Assembly (NCBI RefSeq): GCF_004321985.1
Contig: NZ_SCQN01000039.1
Coordinates: 1 to 64,000 of the forward strand
DNA length: 64,000 nucleotides
Source of the DNA: Castellaniella sp.
Lineage (GTDB): Bacteria > Pseudomonadota > Gammaproteobacteria > Burkholderiales > Burkholderiaceae_B
Direction of reading: 5' to 3'
Below the pieces are notes generated by a model that saw only the letters and a program-made list of their open reading frames with translations, made no database searches and was not told the DNA's origin. The position numbers were made by a program, and so were the translations under genes. Numbering within the stretch: position 1 is the stretch's first letter; each line of letters begins with the position of its first letter. Shown one piece after another: positions 8,556 to 20,208 of this stretch.

Positions 8556-9401
8556 TTACCGGACGTGCTTCCAGTATGCCGCATTCATGCGTACGGCGAC
8601 AAACAGGAACAGGAACAGGAACAGCATGACCCAGACACCGATCTGCTTGCGCAGGAGCTGGGACGGCTCGGCCATCCAGCCCAGGAAGTTGCTGAGATCG
8701 GCGACGTTGCTTTCGAAATGGGCAAAGGTCTTGGGGTCGGCCGAGTCGAAGTGCCCGATCTGCGAGGATTCGCCTTCGTAGCCCTTCAGGTCTTCGTTCT
8801 TCACGGTCTGGAAGCCGTCCGCGTCGTAGTTGGTGGTGGTGCGCACCCAGTGTTCGGTGCCCTTTGCGTCAGCGACTTCGTGGGTTTCGATGCTGGTGTA
8901 GGTGCGCGGGCCTTCCATTTGCCACAGCACGTTGGGCATGGCGACATTCGGGAACACGACGTTGTTCCAGCCGGATTTCTTGGACGTGTCGCGGTAGAAG
9001 CTGCGCAGGTAGGTGTAGACGTAGTCCACGCCCGACGGGCCGAAGTTGGTGCTTTTGGCGCGCGCGATCACGGACAGGTCAGGCGGCGTGCTGCCGAACC
9101 ATTTCTTGCCGTCTTCCGGTGTCATGGCGATGGTCATCAGGTCGCCGACCTTGTCACCCGTGAAGAGCAGGTTCTTTTTGATTTCGGCGTCGGTCAGCCC
9201 CAGGTCCGTCAGGCGGTTGTAGCGCATGGAGTGCGCGCTGTGGCAGTTCAGGCAGTCGTTGACGAACAGCTTGGCCCCGTTTTGCAGCGATGCCAAATCC
9301 GTGATGCGATCCGGTGCGTGGTCCAGATGGACACCGCCTTCGGCGAAGGCCAAGGTGCTCACCAGGGAAAGGGCCAGGACACCGAGCAGTTTTTTGATCA
9401 T
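8556..9401 (-). CDS. petC: Cytochrome c1 of the bc1 complex
   Basis: A 281-residue heme protein of ubiquinol-cytochrome c reductase. A signal peptide (MIKKLLGVLALSLVSTLAFA) exports the domain to the periplasm. The heme-binding motif is CLNCH, followed by SAHSMRYNRL, with a likely Met ligand in FPNVAMPN. A single C-terminal membrane anchor (VWVMLFLFLFLFVAV) ends with a short basic tail. The ORF begins at 9407 (MIMIKK), but GGA lies six bases before ATG 9401, so the second start is preferred. It is the last gene of petABC. Confidence 0.93.
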   Translation of the reverse strand: MIKKLLGVLALSLVSTLAFAEGGVHLDHAPDRITDLASLQNGAKLFVNDCLNCHSAHSMRYNRLTDLGLTDAEIKKNLLFTGDKVGDLMTIAMTPEDGKKWFGSTPPDLSVIARAKSTNFGPSGVDYVYTYLRSFYRDTSKKSGWNNVVFPNVAMPNVLWQMEGPRTYTSIETHEVADAKGTEHWVRTTTNYDADGFQTVKNEDLKGYEGESSQIGHFDSADPKTFAHFESNVADLSNFLGWMAEPSQLLRKQIGVWVMLFLFLFLFVAVRMNAAYWKHVR

Positions 9402-9431
9402 GATCATTCCGTAACAGTCAGTGGGGCAGCC

Positions 9432-10820
9432 TTAGTGGTGCGGGTGAAAGACGACACGGTCCGGCACGGGTCTGAACGTACCCAGCCGCGACCAGACTGG
9501 CATCAGCAGGAAGAAGGACAAGTAGATGGCCGAACAGATCTGCCCGATGATGGTGTTCGTCGGGTTGACTTCCTGGGTGCCCAGCCAGGCCAGGACGAGG
9601 AAGTCCACGATGAAGATGCCGTACAGGACCTTGTGCCAGTTCGGGCGGTAGCGGATGGACTTGACCGGGGAATGATCCAGCCAAGGCAGGAAGAACAGAA
9701 TCACCACGGCGCCGCCCATGGTCATCACGCCCCAGAACTTGGCGTCCAGCGTCTTCATCAGGACGGCGACCACGATCAGGATGGCCGGGGTCAGGAACTT
9801 CCAGATGCCGGACAGGCGGCCCTTGGCGAACAGCACGATGGCCGCGATCAGGGCGCCCGCCGACAGCACCCAGGTGAAGTCGCTTGTGGTGGCGCGCAGC
9901 ATGGTGTAGAACGGCGTGAAATACCAGACTGGGGCGATGTGCGGCGGGGTCTGCAGCTGGTTGGCTGGCAGGAAGTTGTTGTATTCCAGGAAGAAGCCGC
10001 CCATTTCCGGTGTGAAGAAGATGATGGCGGCAAAGATGATCAGGAACCCGGCCACGCCCACGATGTCATGCACCGTGTAGTAGGGGTGGAACGGGATGCC
10101 GTCCAGCGGGCGGCCGTATTTGTCCTTGGGGCCTTGCTTGATTTCGACACCGTCGGGGTTGTTCGAGCCTACTTCGTGCAGCGCCAGGATGTGTGCCACG
10201 ATCAGGCCGATCAGCACCAGCGGGATGGCGATGACGTGGAACGCGAAGAACCGGTTCAGTGTGGCATCGGACACGACGTAGTCGCCGCGGATCCAGATCG
10301 CCAGGTCGGGGCCCACGAACGGGATGGTCGAGAACAGGTTCACGATGACTTGGGCGCCCCAGTAGGACATCTGGCCCCAGGGCAGCAGGTAGCCCATGAA
10401 GGCCTCGCCCATCAGCGCCAGGAAGATGGCCACGCCGAAGACCCAGACCAGCTCGCGCGGTTTACGGTACGAGCCGTAGAACAGGCCGCGCAGCATGTGC
10501 AGGTAGATCACCACGAAGAACATCGAGGCGCCCGTGGAGTGCATGTAGCGGATGAACCAGCCGCCCGGGACCTCGCGCATGATGTATTCGACGGAGTCGA
10601 ACGCCATCGCGGCATCGGGCTTGTAGTTCATCACCAGGAAGATCCCGGAGACGATCTGGATTACCAGCACCAGCAGCGCCAGCGACCCGAAAAAATACCA
10701 GAAATTGAAGTTTTTCGGAGCATAGTATTCAGTCATATGCTCGCGGATCATCTTGGTCAGCGGGAAGCGGTGGTCCACCCAACCCAGCATTCCCGTCGTC
10801 TCGATGTTGTTATCGGCCAT
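9432..10820 (-). CDS. petB: Cytochrome b of the bc1 complex
   Basis: A 462-residue integral membrane subunit with eight or more hydrophobic segments. The four heme-ligating histidines lie in RYMHSTGAS, YLHMLRG, FFAFHVIAI and HILALHEVG. The usual PEWY quinol-site motif reads PVWY (in APVWYFTPFYTML), a substitution I believe is common in related bacteria. AAGGAG precedes ATG 10820. It transfers electrons across the membrane between the quinol-oxidising and quinone-reducing sites and is co-transcribed between petA and petC. Confidence 0.95.
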   Translation of the reverse strand: MADNNIETTGMLGWVDHRFPLTKMIREHMTEYYAPKNFNFWYFFGSLALLVLVIQIVSGIFLVMNYKPDAAMAFDSVEYIMREVPGGWFIRYMHSTGASMFFVVIYLHMLRGLFYGSYRKPRELVWVFGVAIFLALMGEAFMGYLLPWGQMSYWGAQVIVNLFSTIPFVGPDLAIWIRGDYVVSDATLNRFFAFHVIAIPLVLIGLIVAHILALHEVGSNNPDGVEIKQGPKDKYGRPLDGIPFHPYYTVHDIVGVAGFLIIFAAIIFFTPEMGGFFLEYNNFLPANQLQTPPHIAPVWYFTPFYTMLRATTSDFTWVLSAGALIAAIVLFAKGRLSGIWKFLTPAILIVVAVLMKTLDAKFWGVMTMGGAVVILFFLPWLDHSPVKSIRYRPNWHKVLYGIFIVDFLVLAWLGTQEVNPTNTIIGQICSAIYLSFFLLMPVWSRLGTFRPVPDRVVFHPHH

Positions 10821-10862
10821 GGATAGCTCCTTGTGTCACGAAAGGATGAACGGCGGCGTTCA

Positions 10863-11528
10863 TCAGGCCTTGCTGGCGGGATATTCTTCGAGGCCGATGA
10901 TGACGCGTTTGCCATCCGGCGAGAAGGCGTAGGGGGGAATGGGCAGGTTGGCCGGTGCCGGCTTGTTCTTGTAGACGCGCGCGGCCAAGTCGTAGGTGGA
11001 GCCGTGACAGGGGCAGAGCCATCCGCCGGGCCAGTCGTTGGGCAGGTTTTCCTGGGCCCCGACCTTGAATCGCGGCGTGGGCACGCATCCCAGGTGGGTG
11101 CAGATGCCGATGCAGATGAAGATTTCTTTCTTGCGCGAGCGCCAGACGTTCTGGGCCCATGTGTAGGGAGTGTATTCAGCGTTCTTGGACAGCGGATCGG
11201 CGAGTTCGCCGTCGTGCTTGGCCAGGTCTTCGATCTCGGCCGGAGTGCGGTGCACGATGAAGATGGGTTGTCCGCGCCATTCGGCGGTCATCTGCTTGGA
11301 CGGTTCCAGTCCGGAGATATCGACTTCGACCGGTGCGCCGGCGGCCTCGGCGCGGGCCGAAGGCGACAGCGACAGCGCGTAGGGCACGGCCGTCGCGACA
11401 CCTGCCACGCCGCCCAGGGCACAGGTGGTCGCCACCCATCGGCGACGTGAAGGATCGGCGGGCAGGTTCAAGGGGCTGGCGCCCTCTTCGATCTGCGTCT
11501 CGTCGGACTGTGTCGAGTGATGACTCAT
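10863..11528 (-). CDS. petA: Rieske iron-sulfur protein of the bc1 complex
   Basis: A 221-residue protein with an N-terminal Tat-like signal anchor (SRRRWVATTCALGGVAGVAT). The Rieske domain provides the [2Fe-2S] ligands in CTHLGC and CPCHGS. It accepts one electron from quinol and passes it to cytochrome c1. The open frame runs back to 11615, but ATG 11528 is preceded by AGGGAC and gives the standard family start (MSHHSTQ). It heads the petABC operon. Confidence 0.94.
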   Translation of the reverse strand: MSHHSTQSDETQIEEGASPLNLPADPSRRRWVATTCALGGVAGVATAVPYALSLSPSARAEAAGAPVEVDISGLEPSKQMTAEWRGQPIFIVHRTPAEIEDLAKHDGELADPLSKNAEYTPYTWAQNVWRSRKKEIFICIGICTHLGCVPTPRFKVGAQENLPNDWPGGWLCPCHGSTYDLAARVYKNKPAPANLPIPPYAFSPDGKRVIIGLEEYPASKA

Positions 11529-11621
11529 GCTGTGGTCCCTATGTTCCTGGTCGCCGCTCATCGGTGCTGGGCGCACGTTTGAAAGGCGTTTTGCTTGCTG
11601 TAGGTGGTTCTTCAACCGCGT

Positions 11622-11649
11622 ATTATAGCGTTACGCCCCAAGGGGTAAA
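11622..11649 (-). promoter_or_regulatory. Sigma-70 promoter for petABC
   Basis: On the minus strand TTTACC (11649-11644), a 16-base spacer and a perfect TATAAT (11627-11622) precede petA by about 95 bases. The divergent mscL gene begins at 11669, so the -35 region lies close to its ribosome-binding site. Confidence 0.6.
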
Positions 11650-11668
11650 TTGACTGGAGATCGCCAAA

Positions 11669-12121
11669 GTGAGCACAGCCAAAGGGTTTATCAAGGAATT
11701 CCAGGAGTTTGCCGTCAAAGGCAACATGATGGATCTCGCCATTGGGGTCATCATCGGTGGCGCATTCGGCAAGATCATCGATTCCATCGTCGCTGATCTG
11801 GTCATGCCGGTGATCAACTTCATCCTGGGCGGCAGTGTCAATTTCGACAATCTGTTCTTGGTGCTGCGGGCGCCGGCCGGGTATACGGGGCCGATGACGT
11901 CCGCCGCGGTCGCCAAGGCGGGAGGAGTGGTGTTGGCCTGGGGGCATTTCCTGACCATTGCCGTCAATTTCGTTTTGCTGGCGCTGGTGGTCTTTGTCCT
12001 GGTGAAGATGGTCAACACGGCCCGTCAGCGTCTCGAAAATCCGGCAGCGGCGCCTGAGGCTCCCGCCACGCCGGAAAACGTATTGCTGCTACGGGAAATC
12101 CGCGACTCGCTGAAAAAGTAG
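11669..12121 (+). CDS. mscL: Large-conductance mechanosensitive channel MscL
   Basis: A 150-residue channel subunit that opens under membrane tension and protects against hypo-osmotic shock. The amphipathic N-terminal helix and TM1 are in [20 protein letters not shown] and the following pore glycines ([11 protein letters not shown]); TM2 is [18 protein letters not shown]-like. The C-terminal bundle ends [12 protein letters not shown]. It begins with GTG 11669, preceded by GGAGA. It is convergent with the NIF3 gene, with only two bases between stop codons. Confidence 0.95.
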   Translation: MSTAKGFIKEFQEFAVKGNMMDLAIGVIIGGAFGKIIDSIVADLVMPVINFILGGSVNFDNLFLVLRAPAGYTGPMTSAAVAKAGGVVLAWGHFLTIAVNFVLLALVVFVLVKMVNTARQRLENPAAAPEAPATPENVLLLREIRDSLKK

Positions 12122-12123
12122 CA

Positions 12124-12903
12124 TCAGGCGGGGTTGTCGATATCCACGAAGGTGCAGGGCACGCCGAACTGGGCTTCGATGGCGGCGCCCAGTGCCTGCA
12201 CCCCGTAGCGCTCCGTGGCGTGGTGGCCAGCGCTGATGTAGGTGCTGCCGGTTTCGCGGGCCAGGTGCACGGTGGGTTCCGAGATTTCGCCGCTGACGTA
12301 GCAATCGGCGCCAGCGGCGAGGGCGGCATCCATCATGCTCTGCGCAGCGCCCGTGCACCAGGCCAGACGCTGCACGGGGCGGTCGGGTTCGCCGATCACC
12401 AGCGGCTTGCGCTTCAGACGATGGGCGATGTCGGCGGCCAGTTCGGCGACGGTGCAGTCCCGCGCGGGCGCGCCCAGCCAGATCAGGTCGTCGGGGCCGC
12501 AGCGCCGGGGTGTGCCGTCCGGACGGATGTCGGGGGTCCAGTCCATGATCCGTGCGAGCTGCGCGTTGTTGCCCCATTCCACGTGGGCGTCCAGCGGCAG
12601 GTGGTAGGCGAACAGGTTGATGTCGGCGGCGATCAGAGCGGCGATGCGCTTGTGCTTGGGGCCGCGGATACAGGGGTTTTCGTTCTTCCAGAACCAGCCG
12701 TGGTGCACCAGGATCGCATCGCTGCCGCGTGCGACGGCGGCTTCGATCAGCGCCTGGGAGGCGGTCACGCCGGTCACGATGTGGCGGATGGTGGTCCGGC
12801 CTTCGACTTGCAGGCCATTCGGGCAATAATCGCGAAAGCGCCCGGGCTGCAGCGTGTCGTCCAGCCAGGTCTCGAGTTCGTGGCGGGTGATTTCCGAAGT
12901 CAT
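12124..12903 (-). CDS. NIF3-like dinuclear metal-centre protein (YbgI/DUF34 family)
   Basis: A 259-residue protein of the NIF3 family, which forms toroidal hexamers with a two-metal site. Metal-binding motifs are DAILVHHGWFW, the AYHLPLDAH loop and the C-terminal SAGHHATERYG, which together supply the conserved His, Asp and Glu ligands. The biochemical role of the family is unsettled; GTP cyclohydrolase-related and metal-handling functions have been proposed. ATG 12903 is used (AGGAAAA upstream) rather than the longer ORF. It is divergent from the DegS-like gene with 26 bases between start codons. Confidence 0.9.
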   Translation of the reverse strand: MTSEITRHELETWLDDTLQPGRFRDYCPNGLQVEGRTTIRHIVTGVTASQALIEAAVARGSDAILVHHGWFWKNENPCIRGPKHKRIAALIAADINLFAYHLPLDAHVEWGNNAQLARIMDWTPDIRPDGTPRRCGPDDLIWLGAPARDCTVAELAADIAHRLKRKPLVIGEPDRPVQRLAWCTGAAQSMMDAALAAGADCYVSGEISEPTVHLARETGSTYISAGHHATERYGVQALGAAIEAQFGVPCTFVDIDNPA

Positions 12904-12929
12904 GGGTTTTCTTTTCCTGAGCAAAGCGT

Positions 12930-14081
<1,152 letters not shown>

Positions 14082-14129
14082 ACAGGTCCGTTGCCGGGGG
14101 CGAGGCAGGCGCCGTGATCGGATCCGGAC

Positions 14130-15786
<1,657 letters not shown>

Positions 15787-15822
15787 GGGATGCGATCTCG
15801 ATGGAGGGGGTGGGGGCTATTG

Positions 15823-15828
15823 TATAAT
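15823..15828 (+). promoter_or_regulatory. Probable -10 element for cytochrome c4
   Basis: A consensus TATAAT lies 108 bases upstream of the cytochrome c4 start, in the intergenic space divergent from engB. No good -35 hexamer is visible at 16-18 bases. Confidence 0.45.
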
Positions 15829-15936
15829 TTCGCATTGAATTTGTTGCGCCTGATGCCGCGTTGGCCTGCGGGTCCGCACGGGCGCGGCCCTGGTGGCGCC
15901 GCCTGGCGTCAGGATCGAACCTTCTTCGAGGACCTC

Positions 15937-16629
15937 ATGAAGCGCGCGCTTTCCTGTTTGTTCATGGCCGGCAGCCTGGTGCTTGCCGGTGCCATCCCGG
16001 GCCTGGTCCAGGCCCAGGACGCGGCCCAGAAGCCGGATGCCAAGGCTGGCGAGCAGTTGTTCGTCAAGGGCGATACTTCGCGCGGCATCCTGGCCTGTGT
16101 AGCCTGTCACGGCGCGGGCGGCAACAGCACCATTCCGGCCAATCCCAACCTGGCCGGCATGCCGCACGAATACATCGTGAAGCAGCTGCAGGACTTCCAG
16201 GCCCATGACAAGACACCGCCGGTCCGCACGGGGGCCAATGGCGCGCCCACCATCATGAGCAGCATTGCCGCCAATATGAAGCCAGAGGACATGCAGAATC
16301 TGGCGCTGTATCTGTCACACCAGCCGCTGGACTGGGACAAGGCCGGGACGGCTACCAAACCAGCGACCAAGGACCTCGGCCAGCACATCTGGCGTGCCGG
16401 CATCGTCGATCGCAAGGTCCCCGCCTGTGCGGCCTGCCACTCGGCCAATGGTGCAGGATTGCCCGGTGAGTTCCCGCGCCTGGCGGGCCAGCATCCGGAA
16501 TACATCCTCGAGCAGCTCAAGCTGTTCCGTTCGGGCGACCGCAAGAGCGAAATCATGCATGCCATCGCGGATCGCATGAACGATCAGGATCTCGCGGCCG
16601 TGGCTGATTACGCGGCGGGACTGCGCTGA
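15937..16629 (+). CDS. Diheme cytochrome c4
   Basis: A 230-residue periplasmic protein with a signal peptide ending VQAQ and two c-type heme domains. Heme motifs are CVACHGAGG (about residue 49) and CAACHSANG (about residue 165); the axial Met ligands probably lie in TIMSSIAANMKPEDM and SEIMHAIADRM. It passes electrons from the bc1 complex towards terminal oxidases. The ORF opens far upstream, but ATG 15937 starts the signal peptide and has GAGG upstream. The next two genes make the machinery that attaches its heme. Confidence 0.92.
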   Translation: MKRALSCLFMAGSLVLAGAIPGLVQAQDAAQKPDAKAGEQLFVKGDTSRGILACVACHGAGGNSTIPANPNLAGMPHEYIVKQLQDFQAHDKTPPVRTGANGAPTIMSSIAANMKPEDMQNLALYLSHQPLDWDKAGTATKPATKDLGQHIWRAGIVDRKVPACAACHSANGAGLPGEFPRLAGQHPEYILEQLKLFRSGDRKSEIMHAIADRMNDQDLAAVADYAAGLR

Positions 16630-16728
16630 TCATCGTTCGCGTCCGGCCTTGATTCCCCGGTTGTGTCTGGGGTTTTGGTGGACGGCGGCGTAAAGTCGCT
16701 GTATGGTTGACGATTAAAAAAATCATTA

Positions 16729-16761
16729 GGGGGCGCGCGCAAGCGCATGCCCCCTTTTTTT
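16729..16761 (+). terminator. Strong intrinsic terminator after cytochrome c4
   Basis: GGGGGCGCGCGC (16729-16740) pairs with GCGCATGCCCCC (16743-16754), allowing one C-A mismatch and one G-U pair, followed by seven T residues. It ends the cytochrome c4 transcript. It falls inside the upstream extension of the resB reading frame and so argues against the earliest resB start. Confidence 0.85.
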
Positions 16762-16778
16762 ACGGAATCGGGTTCGCC

Positions 16779-18827
16779 TTGACATCTTTCTCCCGTTTTC
16801 GCGCCCGCGGCGCGGATGTCATCGAGCTTTTGGGCTCGATGCGCTTTGCCATCAGCCTGCTGGTGTTCATTTGTATGGCCAGCCTGATCGGCACCATCAT
16901 TCAGCAGAATCAGGCGGCCAGCACCTATATCGACCGGTTCGGTCCCTTCTGGTTTGCGGTCTTCAGCGAGTTTTCCCTCTGGCAGATCTACAACAGCTCG
17001 TGGTTTTTGCTGGTCATGTCGTTTCTGGTGGTGTCCACGACGCTGTGCATTTTCCGCAACGGGCCCAAGATGCTGAACGACGCCCGGTCGTTCCGGGAAT
17101 ATGTGCGCGGCAGCAGCCTGCGCGCGTTCCATCATCGGGTGGAGCTGGCCAGCGCCCAGGCGCCGGCACAGGCGCGAGAGGCCGTCGGCAAGCTGCTGCG
17201 GGCGCAAGGCTACCGTTATCGGGTGCGCGAAGACGGCGACAGCCTGATGATCGCGGCCAAGAAGGGCAGCGCGAACCGGCTGGGTTATATATTCGCGCAC
17301 ACCGCGATCGTGGTGATTCTTCTGGGCGGCTTGCTCGACAGCGAACTGGCGGTGCGCCTGCAGACGTGGCTGTTCGACAAGCAGCCCATCCAGGGCAACA
17401 TGCTGATCTCCGACGTGCCGCCGTCCGGCCGCTTGTCGGCGCTGAACCCCAGCTTCCGGGCGAACATGCTGCTGCCCGACGGCAAGCAGAGCAGCATGGG
17501 CATCGTGTCTTCCGGCCAGGGCGTGCTGCTGCAGCCGCTGCCGTTTTCGCTTCACCTGAACAAGTTCTACATCGACTACTACAGCAATGGCCAACCGAGC
17601 GATTTCCGCAGCGACGTCACGGTCACCGACCTGGCCAGCGGCAAGTCCTTCAACCGCACCATCCTGGTGAATGAGCCGCTGCGCTATGACGGCGTGACGG
17701 TGTACCAGTCCAGCTTTGACGATGGCGGCAGCAAGCTGCACCTCAAGGCCTGGCCGTTGCAGGGCACCAGTGCGCAGCCGGCCACGCTGGCCGGTACCGT
17801 GGGCAGCAATGGCAAGCTGCCAGGCACCAAGCTGGCCGTGGATTTCACGGGGCTGCGCGTGATCAACGTCGAGGATCTGAGCAGCGGGAAGGCTCCGCAG
17901 CCCAAGAGCGTGGTGTCCGAAGTGGCGGCAGTCACCGGCAGTGCCGCGCGTGCGCCCAACAAGAATCTGCACAACGTGGGGCCCAGCGTGCAGTATCGCG
18001 TGATCGGGGACGACGGCCAGGCCCATGATTTCAATCAGTACATGCTGCCCGTCAAGCTCGATGGGTTCCCGGTGTTTCTGATGGGGACTCGCGACGATGC
18101 ATCGCAGCCGTACCGCTACCTGCGCATTCCGGCCGACGATCAGGGCGGGTTGACCGAATTCATGCAGTTGCGGGCTGCGCTGGATGATCCCGAGCTGCGT
18201 GACGAGGCTGCGCATCGTTTCGCGCAGCACAATGCGGCGCCGGGCGAGCAGCAGAACCTGATGTTCCAGGCCGCGCGCGGCGCATTGCGCACGTTCGCCA
18301 GCCAGGGCTTCAACGGCATCATTGCGTCCGCGCCGGCCGATCAGCGCGAGAAGATCCTGAATTTCGCAGTGCCCATGATCCAGCTCAGTCTGGTCGAGCT
18401 CCGCGATCTGATGCACGAGCGTGCCCACGAGCCGCCGGTTGCGAGCGCGGGCAAGCAGGGCGAGCACGAACTGCAGTGGATGCGGCTGGCGGTGCTGGCG
18501 CTGGCTTCGCTTCCGGATTATCCTGCCCCTGTCGCCCTGCAGCTCTCCAGCTTCGACCAGGTCCAGGCCAGCGTCTTCCAGATTGCGCGCAGCCCGGGCA
18601 CCAAAATTGTCTACATCGGCTGCCTGCTGCTCGTGCTGGGCGTGTTTTCAATGTTCTACATTCGCGAACGCCGGATATGGGTGTGGATCCGGCCGTCCGA
18701 TCACGGCAGCGACTGGCTTGCCGCCATGACCACGCAGCGCCGCACACTGGATTTCAATCACGAATTTGAGCGGCTGCGCGAAGCCTTGCGCCGCCTGGCT
18801 ACCGGAGGATCCGACCATGACGTCTGA
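16779..18827 (+). CDS. resB: Cytochrome c biogenesis protein ResB (System II, CcsB/Ccs1)
   Basis: About 682 residues. The N-terminal membrane helices begin at VIELLGSMRFAISLLVFICM and include an IGTIIQQNQ block. A large periplasmic domain (about residues 200-590) follows, then a last membrane helix (KIVYIGCLLLVLGVFSMFYI). With CcsA it exports heme and ligates it to apocytochromes c at the outer face of the membrane. The frame is open from TTG 16707, but a strong terminator lies at 16729-16761; the in-frame TTG 16779 just after it is therefore taken as the start. The end overlaps ccsA by 11 bases. Confidence 0.85.
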   Translation: MTSFSRFRARGADVIELLGSMRFAISLLVFICMASLIGTIIQQNQAASTYIDRFGPFWFAVFSEFSLWQIYNSSWFLLVMSFLVVSTTLCIFRNGPKMLNDARSFREYVRGSSLRAFHHRVELASAQAPAQAREAVGKLLRAQGYRYRVREDGDSLMIAAKKGSANRLGYIFAHTAIVVILLGGLLDSELAVRLQTWLFDKQPIQGNMLISDVPPSGRLSALNPSFRANMLLPDGKQSSMGIVSSGQGVLLQPLPFSLHLNKFYIDYYSNGQPSDFRSDVTVTDLASGKSFNRTILVNEPLRYDGVTVYQSSFDDGGSKLHLKAWPLQGTSAQPATLAGTVGSNGKLPGTKLAVDFTGLRVINVEDLSSGKAPQPKSVVSEVAAVTGSAARAPNKNLHNVGPSVQYRVIGDDGQAHDFNQYMLPVKLDGFPVFLMGTRDDASQPYRYLRIPADDQGGLTEFMQLRAALDDPELRDEAAHRFAQHNAAPGEQQNLMFQAARGALRTFASQGFNGIIASAPADQREKILNFAVPMIQLSLVELRDLMHERAHEPPVASAGKQGEHELQWMRLAVLALASLPDYPAPVALQLSSFDQVQASVFQIARSPGTKIVYIGCLLLVLGVFSMFYIRERRIWVWIRPSDHGSDWLAAMTTQRRTLDFNHEFERLREALRRLATGGSDHDV

Positions 18828-20178
18828 CACCATTACCCACGATCCGCTGACCCTGTGGTCACTGGGAGTCAACACCAGCGGGGATCACCGCGGCAGGCGG
18901 GGGCGACCGGACTGGACCGACATCGGATTCTTCCTGTTGCTGGCCGTCGGCGGGGCCTATGTGCTCATGCAGTACGGCAGCTACATGAACTACTACGAGA
19001 AGGTGATCCTGGTGGGTGCGGTGGCGGTCTGCAGCTGGCTGGGCTGGCTGTGGCGCCCGATGCGTACGCTCATGATCGCCAGCGGCCTGACGGCGCTGCT
19101 CGCCGTCTGGCTCTACAGCCCCACCGGCGTGCTGCTGCAGGGTGACTTGACGCGGGCCGACACCAATTTCCTGTTGAAGTATCTGATCTCGTCGCAGTCG
19201 GCCATCCTGTGGATGTGCGCGTTGTTCTTCCTGGCGACCATCTGTTACTGGATCGGGTTCGTCAGCGACACATCGGCCTGGCTGGGCACCGTACTGACCT
19301 GGAGCGCCGTCTACGCCGGCCTGACCGGCCTGCTGGTGCGCTGGCGCGAGGGCCATCTGCTGGGGCCGGACATTGGACACATCCCGGTCAGCAACCTGTA
19401 CGAGGTCTTCGTGCTGTTCGCGCTGATCATGGCGCTTTTCTACCTGTATTACGAACGGCGCTACGCCACGCGGGCGCTGGGCGGCTTTGTGCTGCTGGTG
19501 ATCAGCTCGCTCGTGGTGTTTCTGCTGTGGTATTCGTTCACCCGCGACGCCTACCAGATCGCGCCGCTGGTGCCGGCCCTGAAGAGCTGGTGGATGAAGC
19601 TGCACGTGCCGGCCAATTTCATCGGCTATAGCACCTTCAGCCTGGCGGCCATGGTGGGGTTTGCCTACTTGGTGAAGGCGCATGGCGAGACGCGCAGCTG
19701 GAAGCCCATCATTCCGCTGTTCGTGCTGGGTGCCGTGCTGTGCGCGGAGCCGCTGGTTTTCAGCGCCCGCGAGCTGTCGCCGATCTGGATGGTGTATTTC
19801 GGCGTAGGCGCGCTCATCGTGGGCGGGATTCTGACCATGCGGGCGCCGATCGCCCGGCGCCTGCCGTCGCTGGAGATCCTGGACGACATCATGTATCGCT
19901 CGATTGCCGTGGGGTTCGCGTTCTTCACGGTGGCGACCATCCTGGGCGCGCTCTGGGCCGCGGATGCCTGGGGTACCTACTGGCAGTGGGATCCCAAGGA
20001 AACCTGGGCGCTGATCGTCTGGCTGAATTATGCAGCCTGGCTGCACATGCGGCTCATGAAGGGCCTGCGCGGTTCCATGGCGGCGTATTGGGCGCTGTGC
20101 GGCCTGGTGGTCACCAGCTTCGCGTTCCTGGGCGTGAACATGTTCCTGTCGGGGCTGCACTCCTACGGAGAGCTCTGA
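18817..20178 (+). CDS. ccsA: Cytochrome c biogenesis protein CcsA (System II heme handling)
   Basis: A 453-residue multi-membrane protein of the heme-handling family. The tryptophan-rich WWD motif is WGTYWQWDPKETW (about residue 385). Conserved histidines flank it (GHIPVSNLYE, KLHVPANFIGYS, WLHMRLMKG), as expected for the heme-presenting site. ATG 18817 has GGAGG upstream and overlaps the resB end, so the pair is translationally coupled. Together they form the CcsBA synthetase. Confidence 0.94.
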   Translation: MTSDTITHDPLTLWSLGVNTSGDHRGRRGRPDWTDIGFFLLLAVGGAYVLMQYGSYMNYYEKVILVGAVAVCSWLGWLWRPMRTLMIASGLTALLAVWLYSPTGVLLQGDLTRADTNFLLKYLISSQSAILWMCALFFLATICYWIGFVSDTSAWLGTVLTWSAVYAGLTGLLVRWREGHLLGPDIGHIPVSNLYEVFVLFALIMALFYLYYERRYATRALGGFVLLVISSLVVFLLWYSFTRDAYQIAPLVPALKSWWMKLHVPANFIGYSTFSLAAMVGFAYLVKAHGETRSWKPIIPLFVLGAVLCAEPLVFSARELSPIWMVYFGVGALIVGGILTMRAPIARRLPSLEILDDIMYRSIAVGFAFFTVATILGALWAADAWGTYWQWDPKETWALIVWLNYAAWLHMRLMKGLRGSMAAYWALCGLVVTSFAFLGVNMFLSGLHSYGEL

Positions 20179-20208
20179 CCAGGCAACTGGCCAGCAGCGG
20201 GGGCGCGA

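Noticed and set aside
8529-10826. 765-codon open frame on the plus strand opposite petC-petB
   Set aside because: It is antisense to two confidently identified cytochrome genes, is His/Gln/Asp-rich without domain motifs, and is typical of stop-free antisense frames in GC-rich DNA.
16608-18467. 619-codon open frame opposite resB
   Set aside because: It has low-complexity composition and no recognisable motif, while the plus-strand ResB protein explains the region.
18859-20160. 433-codon open frame opposite ccsA
   Set aside because: It is a mirror of the ccsA coding sequence, very rich in Gln, His and Arg, with no family resemblance.
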